Shown here: positions 51,907 to 60,262 of the stretch, piece by piece | Layout of the letters: each line of letters begins with the position of its first letter | How positions within the stretch are numbered: the first letter of the stretch is position 1 | NCBI GenBank assembly: GCA_036554285.1 | Contig: DATBNO010000039.1 | Coordinates: forward strand, 75,807 to 139,806 | DNA from: JADGGM01 sp025449955 | GTDB taxonomy: Bacteria; Gemmatimonadota; Gemmatimonadetes; Gemmatimonadales; Gemmatimonadaceae | Length of the DNA stretch: 64,000 nt | Direction: 5' to 3' | The notes under the pieces: model-generated | The model's input: the letters and a program-made list of their open reading frames with translations, nothing else | Database searches by the model: none | What the model was told of the DNA's origin: nothing | Position numbers and translations under genes: made by a program

Positions 51907-52876
51907 GACGACGTACCTCGAGGCGATCCGGCAGGCGCTGTTCGAGGAGATGGACCGCGACCCGAACGTCTTTGTGTTAGGCGAAGACATCGGCGCCTAC
52001 GGCGGCGCGTTCAAGGTCACCGATGGGCTGCTGGCCAAGTACGGCGAGTCGCGCGTCATCGACACGCCGATTTCCGAGGCGGCCATCGTGGGCGCCGCGG
52101 CCGGCGCCGCGCACATGGGCATGCGGCCCGTCTGCGAGATGCAGTTCATCGACTTCATCTCGTGCGCGTACGACATGCTCACGAACTACGTGGCCACGGC
52201 GCGCTATCGCGCCTTCTTGCCGTGTCCGCTCGTCGTGCGCGGTCCGAGCGGCGGCTACGTGCGCGGCGGCCCGTTCCACTCGCAGAATCCCGAAGCGGCG
52301 TTCCTGCATACTCCGGGTCTCAAGATCGTCTATCCATCGACGGCGAGCGATGCGTACGGCCTACTCAAGGCGGCGATTCGCGACGACGATCCGGTGTTGT
52401 ACTTCGAGCACAAGTATCTCTATCGGCGCATCAAGGAAGAGTTGCCCACGGGCGACCACGTGGTGCCCATTGGGAAGGCGCGTTTGGCGCGCGAAGGGAA
52501 AGACCTGTCGATCATTACGTACGCGGCCACGGTGTGGAAAGCGCTCGAGGCCGCCGAGCAGCTCGAGAAGGAGGACGGTCTCTCGGTCGAGGTGCTCGAC
52601 TTGCGGTCGCTGTTGCCGATGGACGACGAAGCGATCATGGCGACGGTGAAGAAGACGAATCGCGTGATGATCGTGCACGAGGACACGCGGACGGGCGGCG
52701 TCGCGGGTGAGGTGACGGCGCGGATCACGGAGCAGGCGTTCGCATTCCTGGACGCGCCGATTTTGCGGGTGACGGCAGCCGACGTGCCGCTGCCGTATTC
52801 GCCGCCGCTCGAGGATTACGTGTTGCCACAGACGTCGGATATCGTGTCGGTCGCGCGCCAGCTCGCGGCGTACTGA
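51899..52876 (+). CDS. pdhB: 2-oxoacid dehydrogenase E1 component, beta subunit
   Basis: 325 residues, transketolase-like: MAETTYLEAIRQALFEEMDRDPNVFVLGEDIGAYGGAFKVT, DTPISEAAIVGAAAGAA, and a C-terminal domain with EVLDLRSLLPMDDEAI. Forms the alpha2beta2 E1 with the upstream subunit. Confidence 0.92.
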   Translation: MAETTYLEAIRQALFEEMDRDPNVFVLGEDIGAYGGAFKVTDGLLAKYGESRVIDTPISEAAIVGAAAGAAHMGMRPVCEMQFIDFISCAYDMLTNYVATARYRAFLPCPLVVRGPSGGYVRGGPFHSQNPEAAFLHTPGLKIVYPSTASDAYGLLKAAIRDDDPVLYFEHKYLYRRIKEELPTGDHVVPIGKARLAREGKDLSIITYAATVWKALEAAEQLEKEDGLSVEVLDLRSLLPMDDEAIMATVKKTNRVMIVHEDTRTGGVAGEVTARITEQAFAFLDAPILRVTAADVPLPYSPPLEDYVLPQTSDIVSVARQLAAY

Positions 52877-52877
52877 C

Positions 52878-53159
52878 GTGCGGGAGCGAACCGGTCCGCC
52901 GCGCCTGGCGATTGGATGTCTGTTGTTGCCGGGCAGCTTTTTCGGCGGCGGAATGATCGGAGTGGGCATTGCACAGATCGTCGATACGGTGACGGGCTGT
53001 AAGGCGGCGTCGGAGCTGCCGTCGTGCAACACGTTTCCGTATTTCATTGGTGGCGGAGTGTTAGGCGCAGTCGTGATGATTGTCCTGATCCAGTGGCGCA
53101 TTCGGCGGCGTGCCGGGGCCGACGCGGGAACGGGACTGACACAATCGAAGAGGAGTTGA
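52878..53159 (+). CDS. Small membrane protein within dehydrogenase operon
   Basis: 93 residues with two hydrophobic helices (~residues 12-34 and 55-75) and two cysteines in the connecting loop (TGCKAASELPSC). No family recognised. It separates E1-beta and E2 genes, one base after the E1-beta stop. Confidence 0.6.
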   Translation: MRERTGPPRLAIGCLLLPGSFFGGGMIGVGIAQIVDTVTGCKAASELPSCNTFPYFIGGGVLGAVVMIVLIQWRIRRRAGADAGTGLTQSKRS

Positions 53160-53163
53160 GCCA

Positions 53164-54501
53164 GTGTCACGCATCGATGTGATCATGCCGCAGATGGGCG
53201 AGTCGATCGCGGAGGGAACGCTGTCGAAGTGGTTGAAGAAGGTGGGCGACGAGGTGAAGCGGGACGAGCCGATCTTCGAGATATCGACGGACAAGGTCGA
53301 CGCCGAGATTCCGGCGCCGTCGGCGGGCGTGTTGGCGGAGATCTTGGTGCAGGAAGGGCAGACGGTACCGGTGCAGACGATCGTGGCGCGTCTGGAGACG
53401 GAGAAGGGTGCGTTAGTCGGCGCGGGCGCACCGGCGCCGGCGGCATCGGGAGCGCGGGGGGCCCCCCCCGCTGTCGAATCTACGTCAGCCCCGGCGGAAC
53501 CCCGTCATCCTTCCGCCGCACCACCAAGCGCACCCGTGCACGCCGGCAACGGCGGCAACTCGCTCGAGGACCGCCTCCGCACCAAATCGTCCCCGCTCGT
53601 TCGCAAGATCGCTGCGGAGCACGGCATCGAGCTCACCGGTATGCGCGGCTCCGGCATCGCCGGCCGCGTCACCAAGAAGGACATTCTCGAATTCATCGAC
53701 GGCGGCGGCGCGGCCCAACCGGCGGCGCCGAGCGCACCGCGTCACGCGACGCCGGCTCCGTTAGGCATGATGTGGCCCACGCCCACCGCCGATCCGGGCG
53801 ACGTGGTCGAGCCCATGACCAAAATGCGCGCGCTGATCAGCGACCACATGGCGCTCTCGCGCCGCACGGCCGCCCACGTGACGTCGTTCATGGAAATCGA
53901 CTTCACGCGTATCGCACGCATCCGCGCCGCGCGCCGCGCCGCGTTCGAGGCGGCCACGGGGCAGAAGCTCACATACCTTCCCTTCATCATCAAAGCGGTC
54001 GTCGACGGCATCAAAGCGTTCCCGGTGATGAACGCGTCGGTGGCCGGCGATTCGATCATCTATCGCAAGCAGGTGAACATCGGCGTCGCCGTCGCGCTCG
54101 ATTGGGGTCTCATCGTCCCGGTCATCAAACACGCCGACGACCTCTCGCTCACCGGCATCACGCGCACCCTCAACGATCTCGCCGGCCGCGCGCGCGCGAA
54201 AAAGCTGAGCCCGGAAGAGGTGCAGGGCGGCACGTTCACGATCACGAACCCGGGCGTGTTCGGCTCCCTCATGGGCACGCCGATCATCAATCAGCCGCAA
54301 GTCGCGATTCTCGGCGTCGGCACGATCGAGAAGCGGCCCAAGGTGATGACCGGTCCCGACGGCGAAGACGTGATTGCAATCCGGACCTGCGCCTACTTCT
54401 CGATCTCGTTCGACCACCGCATCATCGATGGCGCCGTTGCCGACCAGTATCTCGCCCATGTGAAGAAAACACTCGAGACCTATCCGGACGCCGGATTCTA
54501 A
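53164..54501 (+). CDS. 2-oxoacid dehydrogenase E2 acyltransferase
   Basis: 445 residues: lipoyl domain with EISTDKVDAEIPAP (lipoylated lysine), an Ala/Pro linker, a peripheral-subunit-binding domain (PLVRKIAAEHGIELTGMRGSGIAGRVTKKD), and a catalytic domain ending SFDHRIIDGAVAD with the HxxxDG active site. One lipoyl domain only. Completes E1-E2 in one operon. Upstream of the linker the base run GGGGGGCCCCCCC (53457-53469) is slippery and worth checking for assembly errors. Confidence 0.92.
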   Translation: MSRIDVIMPQMGESIAEGTLSKWLKKVGDEVKRDEPIFEISTDKVDAEIPAPSAGVLAEILVQEGQTVPVQTIVARLETEKGALVGAGAPAPAASGARGAPPAVESTSAPAEPRHPSAAPPSAPVHAGNGGNSLEDRLRTKSSPLVRKIAAEHGIELTGMRGSGIAGRVTKKDILEFIDGGGAAQPAAPSAPRHATPAPLGMMWPTPTADPGDVVEPMTKMRALISDHMALSRRTAAHVTSFMEIDFTRIARIRAARRAAFEAATGQKLTYLPFIIKAVVDGIKAFPVMNASVAGDSIIYRKQVNIGVAVALDWGLIVPVIKHADDLSLTGITRTLNDLAGRARAKKLSPEEVQGGTFTITNPGVFGSLMGTPIINQPQVAILGVGTIEKRPKVMTGPDGEDVIAIRTCAYFSISFDHRIIDGAVADQYLAHVKKTLETYPDAGF

Positions 54502-54502
54502 C

Positions 54503-54763
54503 GTGGCCAGAGCGCTAACTATTCGACGTTCGATCGTTCCGATCGCCGACCGGAAGAAGTTCTTGCAGAAGGTGAAGGCGCGGCGAACGTATTATCTCAG
54601 CGCCTCGTGCAAGTTCTGGATGTTCGAGGAAAGCGATTTGTCGGGCGCGTTCGTCGAATTCATCGAGGCGGACGACCCGAAGACGCTCGCCAAAGCGCTC
54701 GCCGAGTCGCCGGACCAACCGGCCGAAGCGGTGCGCATCTACGAAGAAGTGGACGTGGACTGA
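54503..54763 (+). CDS. Small conserved-looking protein of unknown function
   Basis: 86 residues, soluble, with a basic N-terminal half and an acidic C-terminal half ending in EEVDVD. No family recognised. One base after the E2 stop; its own stop overlaps the next ATG (ATGA-type). Confidence 0.65.
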   Translation: MARALTIRRSIVPIADRKKFLQKVKARRTYYLSASCKFWMFEESDLSGAFVEFIEADDPKTLAKALAESPDQPAEAVRIYEEVDVD

Positions 54764-55029
54764 TGCCCATTCGCACACTCACGATCGATGGCGCGCGCTG
54801 GGAAGTCATGCCATCGGGGCGCGTCACGCAGTACGACCGCGACGAGTTCGCCTTGCTCTTCATCACCGGCGCCGGCGCCGAGCGCCGCGTGCGCACGGTG
54901 CGATATTCGCCGCAGGGGGCGCGCTCTCGGGACCAGTCGTTAGCCGAGCTGACCGACGCTGATCTGGCGCGCTTGTTCGCGCACTCGCAGGAAAGCGCCA
55001 CGTCGCCGGAGGCGGGGTACCGCCGGTGA
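54763..55029 (+). CDS. Small protein of unknown function
   Basis: 88 residues: MPIRTLTIDGARWEVMPSGRVTQYDRDEFALLF..., beta-rich with a late helix (LAELTDADLARLFAHSQ). Overlaps both neighbours by 1-4 bases and so belongs to the same transcript. Function not recognised. Confidence 0.65.
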   Translation: MPIRTLTIDGARWEVMPSGRVTQYDRDEFALLFITGAGAERRVRTVRYSPQGARSRDQSLAELTDADLARLFAHSQESATSPEAGYRR

Positions 55030-55898
55030 GTCCGATTGCCGCCAAGACACCGGGCGCACCCGGCGCCCGGTGCGTGGATTTGCACATGCATTCGACGGCG
55101 TCGGACGGGTCCCTTCCGCCCGGCGCGGTGGCGGGCGCGGCCGCGGCGGCGGGCCTCGCGGCGATCGCGCTCACCGACCACGACACGGTGGCCGGCGTGG
55201 CCGAGGCCCGCGAGGCCGGTGCGCAGTTAGGCGTACGCGTCGTGGCCGGCGTCGAGTTGAGCGCCGTGGACGGCGGCGCCGAGACCCACCTCCTCGGCCT
55301 GCACCTCGCGCGGCTGGATACGATCGAGCGCCACCTGGTCGTGTTTCGCCGGACGCGCCGCGAGCGCGCCGGCCGGATGGTCGAGCGGCTGCATGCGTTA
55401 GGCATTCCGTTGCCGTTGGACGCGGTGCTCGCCGAGGCGGGCGACGCGGCCATCGGGCGACCGCACGTGGCGCGGGCCCTCGTGGCCGCCGGCCACGCCC
55501 GCGACATCCGCGACGCGTTCGACCGCTTGTTGGGCAATGGCCGTCCCGCCTTCGTGCCCAAGCACCGTCTCTCGTTAGGCGAAGCCATCGCGCTCGTTCA
55601 CGAGGCCGGCGGCCTGGCGGTGTTGGCGCATCCCGGCGGCGGCGCCACGCGCGAGCGCCTGGATGCGCTGCGCGCCGACGGCCTCGACGGCGTCGAAGTG
55701 CTGCACCCCGGACATTCCGCGGAAGACATCGCCCGCATCACGACCCTGGCCGACCACCTCGACCTCGTGCCGAGTGGCGGCTCCGACTGGCACGGCGCGA
55801 AATCCGGTCCGCGCGTGATCGGGAGCATGCACGTGCCGGACACCTGGCTCACCCGGCAGGACGAGCGAACCCGCGCGCTGGCGGCGCACGTCGCATGA
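55026..55898 (+). CDS. PHP-domain phosphoesterase (RNase AM / nucleoside bisphosphatase-like)
   Basis: 290 residues. Metal-site motifs DLHMHSTASDGS, TDHDTVAG, GVELSA, HPGGG and GSDWHG are all present, as in the YciV/RNase AM family acting on 5'-phosphorylated RNA ends or 3',5'-bisphosphates. Overlaps upstream and downstream genes by 4 bases each. Confidence 0.85.
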   Translation: MSPIAAKTPGAPGARCVDLHMHSTASDGSLPPGAVAGAAAAAGLAAIALTDHDTVAGVAEAREAGAQLGVRVVAGVELSAVDGGAETHLLGLHLARLDTIERHLVVFRRTRRERAGRMVERLHALGIPLPLDAVLAEAGDAAIGRPHVARALVAAGHARDIRDAFDRLLGNGRPAFVPKHRLSLGEAIALVHEAGGLAVLAHPGGGATRERLDALRADGLDGVEVLHPGHSAEDIARITTLADHLDLVPSGGSDWHGAKSGPRVIGSMHVPDTWLTRQDERTRALAAHVA

Positions 55899-56341
55899 GC
55901 AGCATCCTTCTCACCGTGGGTGACCGGGCCCCGGCGTTCGAAGCGCCGGCCAGCGATGGCAAGACGTACGCGCTCGCGCGTCTCGTGGCCAAACAAGCCG
56001 TGGTGCTGGTGTTCTATCCCGGCAACAACACGCCCGGCTGAAACAAACAACTCTCCGCCGTGCGCGACGAGTTGAGCGACTTCGAGCAGGCCGGCGTCCA
56101 GCCGTTAGGCGTAAATCCGGCGAGCGTGGATGCGCACGCGCGATACGCAGCCAAGATGCAGTTCGGCTTCCCGTTGCTGAGCGACGCGAACCGGGAGATC
56201 GCCGCCGCGTACGGCGCGCTCAAACCGGACGGACGGCTCATCCAGCGCACCGTGTACGGCATCGGCCGCGATGGCCGCATCGCGTTCGCGGCGCGCGGCG
56301 CGCCGGCGCCGAGCGACGTCCTCGCCGCGCTGGAGCGCTGA
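55895..56341 (+). CDS. Probable selenocysteine-containing peroxiredoxin (in-frame TGA)
   Basis: 148 residues if TGA 56039-56041 is read as selenocysteine. Before the TGA the frame reads VVLVFYPGNNTPG; after it NKQLSAVRDELSDF. That is the AhpC/Bcp-like peroxiredoxin active site, whose next residue should be the peroxidatic cysteine, and it falls exactly on the TGA (residue 49). Both halves are in one frame without indel, and homology runs to the true stop at 56339-56341. No resolving cysteine is seen at +5 (serine instead). A hairpin of SECIS type follows. It is coupled to the PHP gene by ATGA, and thioredoxin reductase is 0.9 kb downstream. The alternative is a sequencing error or nonsense mutation from TGC/TGT. 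Confidence 0.8.
56048..56074 (+). promoter_or_regulatory. Candidate bacterial SECIS hairpin after in-frame TGA
   Basis: CAACTC (56048-56053) pairs perfectly with GAGTTG (56069-56074). Above a small internal loop, CGC (56056-56058) pairs with GCG (56064-56066). The apical loop is CGTGC, with G at its second position, and begins 18 bases after the TGA. Known bacterial SECIS elements have a guanine in the first two apical loop positions, 16-37 bases from the UGA. Structure predicted by eye. Confidence 0.6.
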
Positions 56342-57070
56342 GTGGACCCCACGGGTCGCGTCGCACTCGTCACCGGCGGCGCGCGCCGCGTTGGGCGAGC
56401 CCTCGTCCAGGCCCTGGCCGGCCGCGGCGCCCGCGTGGCCATCCATCATCATGGTTCGCCTAACGACGCGCAGTCGCTCATCCGGGAGCTCGCCGCGCGC
56501 GGGGTCGAGGCGGCGGAGTTCCGCGCCGATCTGCGCGCCGCCGATGCGCCCGACGGACTGATCGGCGATGTCGTGAAGCGCTTCGGCTCCCTCGACATAC
56601 TCGTCAATTCCGCCGCGGTGATGGTGCGCAGTCCGCTCGACGAGATCACGACCGAACAGTGGGACGACACCTTCGCGCTCAACCTGCGTGCGCCGTTTTT
56701 CTGCGCGCGCGCGGCGGCGCGGGCGATGGGAGAGCGGGGCGGCGTGATCGTCAATCTCGCCGACCTGGCCGGCATCGAAGCCTGGCCCGCGTACGCCGCG
56801 CACGGCATCTCCAAGGCCGGCGTCATCCACATGACGCGCGTCCTCGCGCGCATCCTCGCGCCGCGCGTTCGCGTGAACGCCATTGCTCCCGGCGCCGTGC
56901 TCTTGCCCGAACATTGGAGCGCCGACGACGCGGCGCACCTGGTGCGCACCACGCCGTTGGGCCGACTCGGGTCGCCCGAGGACGTCGCGCAGGCGATGCT
57001 GTACCTCATTGAGGCGGACTACGTCACGGGGGATCTCGTCATCGTCGACGGCGGCCGCCACATTCGCTGA
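56342..57070 (+). CDS. Short-chain dehydrogenase with histidine at the usual tyrosine position
   Basis: 242 residues, Rossmann fold: VALVTGGARRVGRALV (cofactor), ILVNSAAV, and a C-terminal VTGDLVIVDGG. The active site reads YAAHGISKAG; the residue four before the lysine is histidine where SDRs normally have tyrosine. The sequence resembles the pteridine-reductase-like branch of SDRs. GTG starts right after the peroxiredoxin stop, so it belongs to that transcript. Confidence 0.82.
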   Translation: MDPTGRVALVTGGARRVGRALVQALAGRGARVAIHHHGSPNDAQSLIRELAARGVEAAEFRADLRAADAPDGLIGDVVKRFGSLDILVNSAAVMVRSPLDEITTEQWDDTFALNLRAPFFCARAAARAMGERGGVIVNLADLAGIEAWPAYAAHGISKAGVIHMTRVLARILAPRVRVNAIAPGAVLLPEHWSADDAAHLVRTTPLGRLGSPEDVAQAMLYLIEADYVTGDLVIVDGGRHIR

Positions 57071-57088
57071 GGAACGCCGGACTCCTTC

Positions 57089-57105
57089 CCGGTGCTTTAT
57101 CTTTC
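57089..57105 (+). promoter_or_regulatory. Candidate promoter element before trxB
   Basis: CCGGTGCTTTATCTTTC matches the element before tRNA-Ala (13061-13078) apart from one inserted base and a change. TATCTT (57098-57103) is a possible -10. It lies 87 bases upstream of the trxB start. Confidence 0.4.
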
Positions 57106-57191
57106 GGATCGATGGACGACGCCACCGTTGATGGTGAGCGGCAGGGCGCGGAAGCCGATGACGGCTTTCACAACCAGGAAATCGAAGGAGC

Positions 57192-58160
57192 ATGGCGGTG
57201 GGCGAGAGACACGAATATGACGTGGTGATCGTTGGTGCCGGCCCGGCAGGACTCACCGCGGGATTGTACGCGGGACGCGCGATGCTGCGCACCACCGTGT
57301 TGGAGCGCGGCGCGGCCGGCGGCGAGCTGCTCAACACCGAGCTCATCGAGGACTATCCGGGCTTCGAGCGCATCGAAGGATGGGAGCTGGCCCAGAAGCT
57401 CGAGGAGCACACGCGCAAGTTCGGCGCGGAGCTCGCGTTAGGCGTGACGGTGGATTCGGTGCGCCGCATGCCCGACGGCACCTTCGAGACCACCACGGAT
57501 TCGGGCGACGTCTATCAATCGCCCGCGGTCATCGTGACGGCCGGCGGCACACCCGTCAAACTCGGCGTGCCCGGCGAGGCGGAATACGCGGGGAAGGGCG
57601 TGTCGTACTGCGCCATCTGCGACGGTGCGTTCTTCAAGGGGCACACGATTGCCGTCGTCGGCGGCGGCGACGCGGCGGCGGAAGAGGCCGACTTCCTCAC
57701 CCGCTACGCGGAGAAGGTGTACCTCATCCACCGGCGCCGTGAGCTACGCGCCTCGAAGATCATCCAGCACCGCGTGTTCGAGAATCCGAAGATCGAGATC
57801 ATCTGGGATACGGTGGTCGACCTCATCGAGGGCGACACGAAAGGCCTGGTGGACAACCTCGTGCTGCGCGACGTGCACACCAACGAGCGTCGCGATCTCG
57901 CGGTCACGGGCATCTTCGTCTTCGTGGGATTCCGGCCTAACACGGGTATCATCAGCGAACACTTCGAGCACGACGCGTCGGGCTACGTCGTGACGGACGG
58001 CAACATGCAGAGCTCCATTCCGGGGCTGTTCGTCGCCGGCGATCTCCGCTCGCAGCTCACGCGCCAGGTGACCACGGCCGCGGGCGACGCGACCACGGCG
58101 GCCATCGCGGCGGAGAAGTACCTCGCGGCGCTGGGCGACGCGGCGGCCGAGGCTGTGTAG
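57192..58160 (+). CDS. trxB: Thioredoxin reductase
   Basis: 322 residues, FAD/NADPH flavoenzyme: GAGPAGLTAGLYAGRA (FAD), redox disulfide CAIC in SYCAICDGAFF, GGGDAAAEEADFL (NADPH), and C-terminal GLFVAGDLRSQ. AAGGAG precedes ATG 57192. It recharges thioredoxin, and so could supply the adjacent selenoperoxiredoxin and the Bcp protein at 16592. Confidence 0.95.
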   Translation: MAVGERHEYDVVIVGAGPAGLTAGLYAGRAMLRTTVLERGAAGGELLNTELIEDYPGFERIEGWELAQKLEEHTRKFGAELALGVTVDSVRRMPDGTFETTTDSGDVYQSPAVIVTAGGTPVKLGVPGEAEYAGKGVSYCAICDGAFFKGHTIAVVGGGDAAAEEADFLTRYAEKVYLIHRRRELRASKIIQHRVFENPKIEIIWDTVVDLIEGDTKGLVDNLVLRDVHTNERRDLAVTGIFVFVGFRPNTGIISEHFEHDASGYVVTDGNMQSSIPGLFVAGDLRSQLTRQVTTAAGDATTAAIAAEKYLAALGDAAAEAV

Positions 58161-58161
58161 C

Positions 58162-58806
58162 GTGCGGGTCGACACGATTTCCGTTGGGCCGTTTCAAGAA
58201 AACGCGTATTTGATCGTCTGCACGGGCGCACGCGAGTGTGTGCTCGTGGATCCAGGCGATGAGCCGGACCGCTTGCTCGCCGCCGTGCGACGGTCCGGCG
58301 CCGCGCTGCGCGCCATCTGGGTCACGCATTCCCACGTGGATCATGTCGGCGGCATCGCCGGCATCAAGCGCGAGTTGGACGTCCCGATCTACGCGCATCC
58401 CGATGGGAAGCCGTTGTACGATGCCGCCGTCGAGCATGGACGCGTGTACGGCCTCGAAGTGGAACAGCCGCCGGAACCGGACGTCGCGATGCGCGAGGGT
58501 GACCGCGTGCGCGTGGGGACGCACGAGTTTGCCGTGATCGATACACCGGGGCACGCCCCGGGCCACGTCGTGATCCACGGACACGGCATGGCATTCGTGG
58601 GCGATTGCGTGTTCGCCGGGTCGATCGGCCGGACGGATCTGCCACTGTCCAACGCAAGCCAGCTCGCCCATTCGCTCGACCGCATCGCCGCGCTGCCTAA
58701 CGAGACGATCCTGTATCCGGGCCACGGACCCGCCACCACGGTGGGCCGCGAGAAAGTCTCGAATCCCTTTCTCAACGGAATGGCGCGCATCGTGGGGAGC
58801 GAGTGA
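58162..58806 (+). CDS. Metallo-beta-lactamase-fold hydrolase (glyoxalase II-like)
   Basis: 214 residues: THSHVDHVGG (HxHxDH), DTPGHAPGHVVIHG and FVGDCVFAGSIGRTDLP, then LYPGHGPATT. Typical of GloB-like hydroxyacylglutathione hydrolases and related thioesterases. GTG follows directly after trxB, and the stop overlaps the next gene. Confidence 0.88.
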   Translation: MRVDTISVGPFQENAYLIVCTGARECVLVDPGDEPDRLLAAVRRSGAALRAIWVTHSHVDHVGGIAGIKRELDVPIYAHPDGKPLYDAAVEHGRVYGLEVEQPPEPDVAMREGDRVRVGTHEFAVIDTPGHAPGHVVIHGHGMAFVGDCVFAGSIGRTDLPLSNASQLAHSLDRIAALPNETILYPGHGPATTVGREKVSNPFLNGMARIVGSE

Positions 58807-59297
58807 CCCGATCGCCCGCCGGCCCGCTTGTCGCGTTAGTCGTCCTGAGTGCCTGGCTCGGCGCCGCGGTGTTCTTTGCGGCGATCGTCGCGCCGGCGGC
58901 GTTCCGGACGCTTCCCGAGGTCGCGATGGCCGGCGCCGTCGTGCGCGCAACCTTGCCCGCGATCTTCGACACGGGAGTCATCACCGGTCTCGTCCTGCTA
59001 TGGCTGGGCGCGGGCGGCAGGTCCGCGATCGATCGAATGGTCCGGATTGTTTGCGGTATGGGGATCACTGTCTGCGGTGCGGTGTCTCAGTTCGTCGTGG
59101 TGCGGCGCATCGACCGGTTGCGGTTGCGTCTCACCACGCCGATCGAGACCCTCGCCCCAACCGATCCATCGCGCGTTGCCTTCGACCACCTCCACGCGGC
59201 GTCGGTCGGACTCCTGGGCGCCGCGATAATCCTGGCGGTTGTCGCCATCGTATGGCTGACACGGTCCGGTCTGGCGTCAGCGGTTAGTCCTGAGTAA
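58803..59297 (+). CDS. Four-helix membrane protein (DUF4149-like)
   Basis: 164 residues with four membrane helices. The start WLGAAVFFAAIVAPAAFRTLPEV fits DUF4149-type proteins. Function unknown. GTG overlaps the preceding stop. Confidence 0.65.
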   Translation: MTRSPAGPLVALVVLSAWLGAAVFFAAIVAPAAFRTLPEVAMAGAVVRATLPAIFDTGVITGLVLLWLGAGGRSAIDRMVRIVCGMGITVCGAVSQFVVVRRIDRLRLRLTTPIETLAPTDPSRVAFDHLHAASVGLLGAAIILAVVAIVWLTRSGLASAVSPE

Positions 59298-59359
59298 CCA
59301 TACAGGCAGTCATCACGCGTCCCAATATCGCCCGCCGCAAGGCCCGGAGGAAAATCTTC

Positions 59360-60187
59360 ATGCGTCTACCTCGTTTGCTCGCTCTTGCCGCTCTAGCCAG
59401 CCTGGGAGCGTGCAATCTGTCCACCGACCTTCCAGCGTCGAGGCCTCTTGGCGTCGTGGTCCTCAGCGACACGTTGGACGCGCAGGGGCACACGGTTCTC
59501 TCTCCGCTGGCGCACTTCTTCAATGGCTCGGGCGTCGTCGTACCGGATAGCCGTATCGTCCAGGATTCGTGTCTCGTGATTCCCTACTTGGCGGACACGG
59601 GCGCGTTCCCGTACAACCTGTTCTCGCCGCTCAATGCCGGCGACTCCGTGCTGATCCAAGCCGGCGATGTCACCACGAGCCTTTTCCCTGATCTGGATCC
59701 TGTTACGCAGCTCTTCACGGGGCTCTACGATCTCCATGCACCGCCGCTCCCGTGGACTCCGGGTACTCCGGTGTCAGTCACCATTCCAGGTGCAACAGGC
59801 GCCAATACCTACCCGTCCGCCTCGGCGTCAGCAGCCACGGCGGCGGCCTTTAGCGTATCGCCCATCGATCGCGATCCAGACGAGAATGCGTTCAGCATCT
59901 CGTATTCGCCGGCCGGCCCGCCCGGATCGGCAGTCGTATTCGCTATCGGCTTCGATACGGTGAGCCACACGGTGAATCCTGACACGGTCCATCTCGAGAT
60001 CTATTGTTCGGAAACCGATACCGGTAATTTCCTCCTTCCCACGGCCGTGGCGCGCGTGTGGCGGCAAGGGGCGGCCACTCCGCGGAACATGCGCGCGTAC
60101 CGGTGGGAGACGACGATCCAGAACAATGGCGGCACCGGTTTGATCGTCATCGCCCAACACAACGAATACGCGGCCGACGCGCCGTAG
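59360..60187 (+). CDS. Lipoprotein of unknown function
   Basis: 275 residues with a lipobox LGAC and a long beta-rich, low-charge exported domain (many T/P/S residues; two cysteines at ~70 and ~214). No family recognised. AGGA lies before ATG 59360. Not obviously linked to its neighbours. Confidence 0.7.
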   Translation: MRLPRLLALAALASLGACNLSTDLPASRPLGVVVLSDTLDAQGHTVLSPLAHFFNGSGVVVPDSRIVQDSCLVIPYLADTGAFPYNLFSPLNAGDSVLIQAGDVTTSLFPDLDPVTQLFTGLYDLHAPPLPWTPGTPVSVTIPGATGANTYPSASASAATAAAFSVSPIDRDPDENAFSISYSPAGPPGSAVVFAIGFDTVSHTVNPDTVHLEIYCSETDTGNFLLPTAVARVWRQGAATPRNMRAYRWETTIQNNGGTGLIVIAQHNEYAADAP

Positions 60188-60262
60188 CGCGCGGCTGCCG
60201 TGCGGCGCGCCGGTTAAGTTAGGCACCGGCGCGCCGGCCCTCCTTCCCACTCGCTTCCGACA

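Noticed and set aside
55895..56041. Truncated 48-residue protein or pseudogene instead of a selenoprotein
   Set aside because: Both halves are in the same frame and match one family, with the TGA at the catalytic residue; kept as an alternative only.
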